From Candidula unifasciata (Eukaryota > Mollusca > Gastropoda > Stylommatophora > Geomitridae): 64,000 bases of DNA. The position numbers and the translations under genes are program-made. The DNA is taken from NCBI GenBank assembly GCA_905116865.2, contig CAJHNH020002017.1, positions 1-64,000 on the forward strand, given 5' to 3'. Within the stretch, counting starts at the first letter, position 1. Every line of letters starts with the position of its first letter. The notes under the pieces are model-generated. The model made no database searches. It was not told the origin of the DNA and saw only the letters and a program-made list of their open reading frames with translations. Positions 56,382-64,000 of this stretch are shown piece after piece.

Positions 56382-57244
56382 ACTAATTTAACTCTTCTGT
56401 GGTACTGAGAAGAGCTAAGAAAGTTCTTATCCTGAGGATTACATCTCTTCTTCTTCTTGTCTTCGCTTTCTGATTTACACCGACAGACAGGTCCTTATGA
56501 TAAACTTGACTATTTTTAAAGGATTACTTAAAAACCTAATTCTTGTGAAGGTTTTCACATTTGCCTGTGCCATATGTTAAAGAAATAAATTGTGTAAGTT
56601 TGATGTCATGTCTGCTTCCATTTAAAGGGTTATGGAACTTGCACATAATTGCGCCACAAGTTGCTTCATTACATCCAGTTGTAAGTTAAATGCTTTCGCC
56701 TCAAGAAGCTGAAAAACCTTCACTTCCATTTGGGTCCTATTCCCCATAAATGTCACTTTTCCGACCTGCTTATCATGACCTGTTTATGAGATGTATAGGT
56801 AATGCAGTTGGCTGAGTTCTTACTGTGTGAACGATCAGGAGGTCAGGATATTGATAACTAACAGCATTTAAAGGGGTTTTCTTGTGTGCTAAATCGCTTG
56901 TTTCAAGCCAAAATGACATCAGATTTTCTCATAAGCCTCCGCAGTAAAGGTCACAAGGTTATGGTATGAGACACCTGACACGTTTTTCAGGCCCGGGGTG
57001 AATGTATTTAGTTTAATGTTTCGCCCCGTGCATGTTTAGTGATTACTTCTTTTGCATATGTTTATATATTTCAAAAAATAATGTTACAGTGTCGATAAAA
57101 AAATTTTGAACAAACTTATTAGTGACTTTGTGAAAATTGTGTTTGCGTATTTTTTTCGAGAATCCCAACGATGTCATTCATTTATTTTTTAAAGAGTTAT
57201 CTATGGGAGTAAAAAGTCGTCCCCATGTGGGATGCAATTTTTTT
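56382..57244. other. Non-coding stretch
   Basis: No gene seen. 56988-57065 resembles the repeat at 27100-27180. Confidence 0.4.
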
Positions 57245-57460
57245 GTTATTTGAAGCCCCACCCTGGCTTCTGCCGAGGGCCCTGAATATAGCCGGGGCAA
57301 AGATGTGGCCTAGCAGTAGATATGGCCTATCCTTAGATATGGCCTAACCGCTGAAAGGGGTTTCTGGGACCTGTCCACGGGTGATCCTCATCCGCATGGT
57401 GGCACTTTGTATCACTGGGTGTTTATAGCTTGTGTGATGTCCTGGTGGAGTACAAGTACC
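57245..57460 (+). repeat. SINE-E copy
   Basis: GGGACCTGTCCACGGGTGATC-type core and TGTGATGTCCTGGTGGAG end. Older than the pair at 2393. Confidence 0.55.
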
Positions 57461-57559
57461 TACCTACCTAAAGAGTTATCAAGGCGAAAGGGTTTTACAA
57501 AAAAAATTATGAACAGGTAACATATATGGTGTAGGACATTTGTTTTAAATTACATTATT

Positions 57560-57985
57560 CCTGATATGGGAACTGATGCCCCTTGGAGGAGGAGGGGGGG
57601 GGGGTGGACTGCCCCCTAACAAAATGTTATAAAAGGTGACTGATTAGGGGGTTCCCCTTGAGAGTGCCTCTGCCAGAGAAACAGTCTGCACATAAAAATG
57701 CTAGATCTGTAGAACTGATGTGCAGGCAAAAATGGAGTTTTGAAGTAAGACTTAATCCATAGGTGGAAGAACAGTCAGAACTGTCCACCAGAGTTTACAG
57801 CCTTTGTGTGCGCGTGCTTGTAAGCAGACTGTTGGTTCCACGCCTGTTAGGCAGATGCACTCTGGCTTAGAAAGAAACGTTCCCAGTTAGTCTACTTTCA
57901 GGACATGCTTGTTTGGGAAAGGGGGGGGGGTGGGGTCATATTCTTTTCTTCCCCCCAAAAATGGGGGCCTTGGAACGAACACAGA
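57560..57985. repeat. Two SINE-A copies in inverted orientation
   Basis: A plus copy (57560-57808) and a minus copy missing its tail (57820-57985) sit tail to middle and could form a large hairpin in RNA. Both are diverged and carry poly-G runs. Confidence 0.6.
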
Positions 57986-58244
57986 AATGATCTGACGTTT
58001 CTCTTATGTGTGTTGAATTAATTGGGTACAAATACTCATTTCTCAAAGCCATCCTTGGTTCAAATTATGTTGGATGCTGTTGTTTTATTAATAGCATTGT
58101 ATTGATGTGCAATATTTAGACACTTTTTTTTTTGCTATACATGTTAACATATCTTAAAAACTGTATTTACTTTGATGTCATTCCATGTTAAGTCCATTTT
58201 GTTACAGTTTGTTTCTTTGTAATTTATTGTTACATTACAGGGTA

Positions 58245-58445
58245 TAGTGGTAATATTTCAGTACTTTTTTATACGTCAGTACTTATTTGCTATTTATATA
58301 GTTTAGTATGGTGATATTTCAGTACTTATTTATACGTCAGTACTTATTTGCTATTTATAAAGTTTAGTACTTAAAGCTGATATTTATATTTCAGTACTTA
58401 TTTGCTATTTATAAAATTTAGTATTTAGAACTGATATTTATTTCA
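58245..58445. repeat. About 65 bp tandem repeat
   Basis: Three copies with TCAGTACTTATTTGCTATTT and ATAAAGTTTAGTA. Confidence 0.75.
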
Positions 58446-58459
58446 TTACTTAAACTGGT

Positions 58460-58710
58460 TGGGAGCTGTGACATTTGTAGTGGCTAGACTCTCTCCTGCC
58501 GACCCAAAAGCCTGGAGTTTGATTCTTCATGTAGTTTCATTTTTTAAAAATCAAAATTGACCTTGGCTTCCATGTCAACCCTACCCTAAAATGGGTACAA
58601 GGTAACACCTTGGGAAGTAAAGATGGCCGGAATGATGTTGACCTTATCACTTATCAAGTACCCAAATATCTTACTCTAGCATCATGTGCCAGGAAAAAAG
58701 GATCTGTTAC
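58460..58710 (+). repeat. SINE-V copy, diverged
   Basis: AAAATTGACCTTGGCTTCCA, AAATGGGTACAAGG and GGGAAGTAAAGATGGCCGG match the SINE-V body. The tRNA-like head is degraded. Confidence 0.65.
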
Positions 58711-59355
58711 TTACTGCGCTCACAAAAGATCATGAAAACAACAAGGGACGACTGTGGGGAAGCTAACACAAGAAATTAATCCACTGAACTATTTTATTAT
58801 TATTACTATTGTCATTATTACCATTTTCGCTCCTTCCTTTTCTTTTATTTATTCCACACCTTTTCCTATTCCTGCATTTTGTAGTTATTCACATGACACC
58901 CCCTGGAACTGGTGATCTGAATAATCTACCCCTTGTTGTTGCAATTTATGTCGATCAAGGCTGGGGATGAAACGTATGTGTGTGTGTTTTTGTTTAATGT
59001 ACGTTGCTTCTTTAGCCCTTTTCGTTAAGCCTCTTGGTCACAGTTCAGTGGGTTAATTACTCTGCTCGTATCTGTTATTTATATTTCAGGACTTAGAGCG
59101 CTGGTATTTATGTGGTTAAATGTAGATCTGGTTTGTATGTCTTTGCTTGCATTCCTTATTTTTTTATAATTAGTCATGTAGAGCTGGAATTTATCTCCTT
59201 ATGTTGAGCTAGTTTTCTGGCTCTTAGATCTCTTTATTCTAGTCTGTGCATATCATTTGAAGAGTATCTTTGTATTAGAGTTTCTGTTTTTTTATTTTTT
59301 TATTTTATATATAATACTTTTATACGCATCTGTGTTCATACAGTTGCCTGGTTTC
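58711..59355. other. Non-coding stretch
   Basis: T-rich; nothing recognised. Confidence 0.4.
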
Positions 59356-59359
59356 TGAC

Positions 59360-59935
59360 GTCTGAAGAGATAAGAAACACATTACAATTGAGAATCATCG
59401 AATCTTATGCATACAGAACTCTAGTGTATGGTGCAGAAACCTGGATAATAAACAAAGCGATGAGAAAATCGAATTCATTCTCTGAAGTTATGGATTTACA
59501 GAAGAATAGGTCCTCACTCATGGAAATATAAAGACTCCGATTCAAAGGTTGTGAAGATACTAAGAAGAAAAGATAGTTGCTAAAAGACGTGGAAAAAAAG
59601 AGTTAAATATTTTGGCCACAGTAGAGGACATAACACTCTTATAAAAACCATACTGGAAGAAAAAATTGAAGGCGAAAGAGCAAGAAAGACAGAATAATAG
59701 CAAAAGACATGGTACCAGGAAAGAGGGAGCAACCAGCATGAAGATGGGCACAGGATGTAGGAGACTTCTTGGGTAAGAAGGTGCACAAAGCTGCAGAGGG
59801 AGACCAGTTTCTGTCAGGCTGGCCATGATGAGAGTGGCATTCTGCAAAGGACCTGCTACATGATGATGTTGATGATGAGGCCCAATCTCTTCCAAGGTGC
59901 GACTCTAGTACCACTTTCTGAACAGCCGGACATGG
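59360..59935 (+). pseudogene. LINE ORF2 3' relic
   Basis: Broken frames with VYGAETWIINKAMRK, KYFGHS and the basic tail. Stops and shifts are frequent. Confidence 0.55.
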
Positions 59936-60064
59936 GAATTGAACGTAATAACTCGAGGATCGTTAAATGCTTAAACTCATTCACTTATCTCTAACTCAAC
60001 TAAATGTTGGTATTTATGAGTTAAAGTGTACATAGTTGAAACAATGGTGTTACTGTTGCATCAG

Positions 60065-61800
60065 TTGTTTACATACAATATGTGTGAAGAGTCTCTAGAT
60101 GTATCATGTAAAACTATTTATATACAGTGTGTGTTTGTGTGAAAGGAAGCTGTCTAGAATTATCCAATAAAACTTTTTATGAACAATTTCTGTGAAAGCT
60201 CGCTAGAATTATCATATAAAACTTTTTATGTATAGTTTGTGTGGAAGCTCTGTAGAATTTTGATGTAAAACTAATTACAAACAGTGTGTGTGCGTGTGGG
60301 AGCTCTAGGAATATGAAAGACTATTCACATACAGTGTGTCTGAAAGTTCTCCTGAAATTTGTAAGCCTGTTTACATATAGTGTGTCTGAAAGTTCTCCTG
60401 AAATTTGTAAGACTGTTTACATACAGTGTGTGTGAAAGTTCTCCCGAAATTTGTAAGACTGTTTACATACAGTGTGTCTGAAAGTTCTCCTGAAATTTGT
60501 AAGACTGTTTACATACAGTGTGTGTGAAAGTTCTCCCGAAATTTGTAAGACTGTTTACATACAGTGTGTGTGAAAGTTCTCCTGAAATTTGTAAGACTGT
60601 TTACATACAGTGTGTGTGAAAGTTCTCCCGAAATTTGTAAGACTGTTTACATACAGTGTGTCTGAAAGCTTTCTTAAAATATGTAAGATTGTTTACCTTC
60701 AGTGTGTCGGAAAGCTTTCTTCAAATATGTAAGATTGTTTACCTTCAGTGTGTCGGAAAGCTTTCTCAAAATATGTAAGATTGTTTACCTTCAGTGTGTC
60801 TGAAAGCTTTCTCAAAATATGTAAGATTGTTTACCTTCAGTGTGTCTGAAAGCTTTCTCAAAATATGTAAGATTGTTTACCTTCAGTGTGTCTGAAAGCT
60901 TTCTCAAAATATGTAAGATTGTTTACCTTCAGTGTGTCGGAAAGCTTTCTCAAAATATGTAAGATTGTTTACCTTCAGTGTGTCTGAAAGCTTTCTCAAA
61001 ATATGTAAGATTGTTTACCTTCAGTGTGTCTGAAAGCTTTCTCAAAATATGTAAGATTGTTTACCTTCAGTGTGTCTGAAAGCTTTCTCAAAATATGTAA
61101 GATTGTTTACCTTCAGTGTGTCGGAAAGCTTTCTCAAAATATGTAAGATTGTTTACCTTCAGTGTGTCTGAAAGCTTTCTCAAAATATGTAAGATTGTTT
61201 ACCTTCAGTGTGTCTGAAAGCTTTCTCAAAATATGTAAGATTGTTTACCTTCAGTGTGTCGGAAAGCTCTCTTCAAATATGTAAGATTGTTTACCTTCAG
61301 TGTGTCGGAAAGCTCTCTTCAAATATGTAAGATTGTTTACCTTCAGTGTGTCGGAAAGCTCTCTTCAAATATGTAAGATTGTTTACCTTCAGTGTGTCGG
61401 AAAGCTCTCTTCAAATATGTAAGATTGTTTACCTTCAGTGTGTCGGAAAGCTCTCTTCAAATATGTAAGATTGTTTACCTTCAGTGTGTCGGAAAGCTCT
61501 CTTCAAATATGTAAGATTGTTTACCTTCAGTGTGTCGGAAAGCTCTCTTCAAATATGTAAGATTGTTTACCTTCAGTGTGTCGGAAAGCTCTCTTCAAAT
61601 ATGTAAGATTGTTTACCTTCAGTGTGTCGGAAAGCTCTCTTCAAATATGTAAGATTGTTTACCTTCAGTGTGTCGGAAAGCTCTCTTCAAATATGTAAGA
61701 TTGTTTACCTTCAGTGTGTCGGAAAGCTCTCTTCAAATATGTAAGATTGTTTACCTTCAGTGTGTCGGAAAGCTTTGTAGAATTATCAACTGGAACTCTT
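60065..61800. repeat. 46 bp minisatellite, about 32 clear units plus decayed edges
   Basis: Unit with CAGTGTGTCGGAAAGCTCTC and AAATATGTAAGATTGTTTAC. The left edge has decayed units of variable length. Three homogeneous blocks follow (GAAAGTTCTCCTG-type, GAAAGCTTTCTCA-type, GAAAGCTCTCTTC-type). The last unit resembles the left-edge units (AGCTTTGTAGAATTATC). Confidence 0.97.
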
Positions 61801-61884
61801 TTGCACATATTTATACAGTATTTGTGCTTTGGGTGTGCTTTCATCAATTCTGAAAACATGGAACGTTCTTGTTGAAACATTTAG

Positions 61885-62178
61885 AACTTCTTCTTTTTTC
61901 TTTGTGTTCACCAGCTGTACACTCCGGCGTAAAGTTCTGGTTGTTCGTCCACTTCTGGACTGCAGTCATGCTCCAGAACCTGAGTGTTGCACATGCATCA
62001 GTTTTACAGATCTGATTCAATTGAATGCAGACTGCTGGTTCCTTGCCTCTCAGGCAGATGCACTCCGACTTCAAAGGAAGCTCCCCAGTTAGTCGACTCT
62101 TACGACATGCTTTTGGGGAGGCAGTGGGTCTATTCTTGTTTTCCCCACAATAGGGCCCCGGAACCCACACGGGGGGTT
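61885..62178 (-). repeat. SINE-A copy, near consensus
   Basis: From GTGTTCACCAGCTGTACAC to GGCCCCGGAACCCACACGG. Its minus-strand frame of 119 codons is only the repeat translated. Confidence 0.85.
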
Positions 62179-62379
62179 TAGAACTCAAATATGTTAATTT
62201 CACTTAAAACACTCAACAGTTGATCGTGTTTAGTTAAATTTCATTGTAATGTAAACTGTGCAGTAGCAGAGATCGTGCATAATTACAATCTTGTTTGTGT
62301 TGTGCACATTTTAAGGCCTTTCATGGATTGGCACTCTTTATCACAATGTAAGCTAGTGTAATATTTAGTGTCTTTTCCT

Positions 62380-62735
62380 TCTTCTTTGTTCACTGGCTGT
62401 AAACTGCAGCGGAAAGTCCTGGTTGTTCCTCTGTTTGGCTTTGTGCCAGGGCCTGAGTTTTGCATGTACATCAGTTTAACTGGCGTATTTGTGTGCAGTT
62501 GATTGTTGCTTGCCGCTCGGGCAGATGCACTCCGACTTTGAAATAAGTCCCGAGTTAGTCGACTCCTACGACATGCTTGCTGGGAAGAAAGTGGGTCTAT
62601 TCTTGTTTTTCCCCCACAATGGGACCCTGGAACCCACATGGGGAACATTTAGTATCTCTTTCCCAGTGTGGGTTCTGGGGCCCTATTTTTATAGGGTAAA
62701 AACTATAGACTCACTGGTTCTTAACAAGCACATTG
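62380..62735. repeat. SINE-A copy (minus) followed by a SINE-A head (plus)
   Basis: Minus copy at 62380-62643, and a plus-strand head at about 62660-62735 (GTGTGGGTTCTGGGGCCC). The heads point at each other. Confidence 0.7.
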
Positions 62736-63215
62736 TAGATGGTGGTGGTGCTTTGAAAAAAAAAAACCAGTCATCTCCTTTAACCAGCATTCCTGAAGAG
62801 AGAGCTTTCTGTTACAATTGTGGCTAGGTTATCTGCGCCATATAAAATGACTTAGCGTTGCATGCCACCAAGAGCCTTTAAAGGGACTCCAGCAGTGTTG
62901 ATGTGGTCAACGGAGACTGACCTAATTACTGTTCTGACTGGCGACAAAGCCGCCTAACGTCAAAGAAACTTGTCTACTGGTAAGCCTGTAGATGATCTGG
63001 TCACCGATTAGTAAATAATGTCTGCTGGACTTTGCCCAGTTTAGGACGCTCCCCATGTATAAGATGACCCATATTTATTGAGCTTATAATTACAAAAGAA
63101 ATATTTTACATACAATATTGTGTAAAAGTCAACTCCTAACTTTAAGTTTTTAAAAATATTTGGACAAGTCTGTCATCTTATGTCCTGAAAAATACAGTAA
63201 TCAGAGTGTTGGTGT
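62736..63215. other. Non-coding stretch
   Basis: No gene recognised. Confidence 0.4.
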
Positions 63216-63315
63216 GTTGGGCTAGAATATGCAGATAACACAGCCTAGCAGTAAACCACACCACATTGTGCCACCTTTTGAAGGTGAATGTAGAAGGAGA
63301 AGAAAAAGTAGTAGG
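63216..63315 (+). repeat. GAA-tailed repeat fragment
   Basis: Contains CAGTAAACCACACCACATTG and ends GAAGGTGAATGTAGAAGGAG; same family as 29503 and 43205. Confidence 0.5.
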
Positions 63316-63407
63316 AAACACAACAAAAATACAGGTAAGACACATTCAGGGCATTAAGTAACAGGCCCTCTTTAATCCACTAGTGCATCTGGTATTTGGT
63401 GTAAGGC

Positions 63408-63859
63408 CAGTGTTTTTCAACCTTTATCAGGTGGCACCCCCTTGAATATATGGCAAAGATCCCCCCCCCCACCCCAACTCGACCCAATCCCTAAAGAAAA
63501 GAGCGACAAATAAAATCTGAAGCATCAACAGGAACTTGGAGAAAGACATCCACATAAATCAAATTGTCAAGTAACAAAAGAAACAGTCCCCAACAACTAG
63601 TGTCCAGGTATCAATGTGACTGTTGGCACTCTTTTGTCTGGTTGATGTCTGCTATTTTTGGTCTCTTGTTGGACAAGGCACAATGGAAATCACTCTCCAC
63701 ACCAAGCTGGCAGCGCTGGTTTGTTTACCAGTACACATGCACTCAGTGTCAAGATTCTTTTGCACCAACACCCCTCCTCCTCGCCCCCCCCCCCTTTTTT
63801 TTTCTTCAAATCTTTCTTTGACGCCCCCTCCCCTTTTCCACCCAGGTTGTAAATCACTG
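63408..63859. mobile_element. hAT-like MITE, 452 bp
   Basis: The ends CAGTGTTTTTCAACCT and AGGTTGTAAATCACTG (inverted complement CAGTGATTTACAACCT) are typical hAT inverted termini. Poly-C/T-rich sequence lies next to both ends. The 8 bp flanks do not match clearly (TGTAAGGC, TGCTTGAC). A second copy of the right end with its flank recurs at about 63928-64000, a local tandem duplication. Confidence 0.7.
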
Positions 63860-64000
63860 TGCTTGACCCACAGTTTTGTAGGCCAATCCAATGGATAAGC
63901 GGTCAACACCATGTCTTGACTTCCTAGGCTTGCCTCCCCTTTCCACCCAGGTTGAAAACCACTGCTAGACCCACAGTTTTGTAGGCCAGTCCACATTCCA

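Noticed and set aside
60065..61800. CRISPR-like array
   Set aside because: Units are contiguous 46 bp tandem repeats with no unique spacers, and the context is animal nuclear DNA.
61844..62203. 119-codon minus-strand frame (and similar frames at 482, 9562, 44182 and 62283) as a conserved gene family
   Set aside because: The similarity comes from SINE-A copies; the frames start and stop at random points in the repeat.
63652..63996. 114-codon minus-strand frame with a Gly-rich stretch
   Set aside because: It lies over the hAT-like MITE and poly-C/T runs; no domain is seen.

Overview
This is animal nuclear DNA. It has GT-AG introns, two nuclear tRNA-Glu genes, long micro- and minisatellites, and dense SINE, LINE, hAT and LTR-retrotransposon sequence. 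Several repeat types (a SPIN-like hAT MITE, V-shaped tRNA-derived SINEs, 5'-truncated LINEs) fit a mollusc, perhaps a gastropod. That assignment is an inference and could be wrong.

Layout. Bases 1-5688 and 9062-22084 are two direct copies of one roughly 5.7 kb segment, each with a tRNA-Glu(UUC) gene and the same SINEs. They are separated by about 3.4 kb that holds a SPIN-like hAT MITE, a tandem array derived from a SINE 3' end, and a roughly 780 bp (ACT)n array. The second copy is interrupted by a young 7.3 kb LTR retrotransposon (10974-18276, minus strand). The first copy shows the exact empty site, with a 5 bp target duplication CCAGG. The element carries a coiled-coil Gag, a SCAN-like capsid region, two zinc knuckles, protease, integrase, reverse transcriptase and RNase H in that order. 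Integrase before RT is the unusual Gmr1-type arrangement of Ty3/Gypsy elements. Four reading-frame breaks all sit in homopolymer runs.

Bases 22085-25500 look intergenic, with CT microsatellites and a LINE relic. From 25517 to 51322 one host gene runs on the plus strand. It has eleven coding exons with consistent phases and predicts a 429-residue protein with seven membrane segments, a glycosylatable N-terminus and a long C-terminal tail. I do not recognise its family. Its introns are packed with repeats: at least twenty copies across the window of a roughly 290 bp dispersed repeat with a (GAA)n end (called SINE-A here), several LINE 3' fragments, and a 2.55 kb array of an 18 bp unit inside a hAT-like MITE (intron 4).

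Bases 51323-64000 hold the 3' UTR, LINE fragments (two with RNase H domains, one with a clean 15 bp target duplication), 23 bp and 46 bp minisatellites, further SINEs, and a hAT-like MITE at the right edge. No second host protein-coding gene was found. Most long open frames in the window are translations of simple repeats or SINEs.
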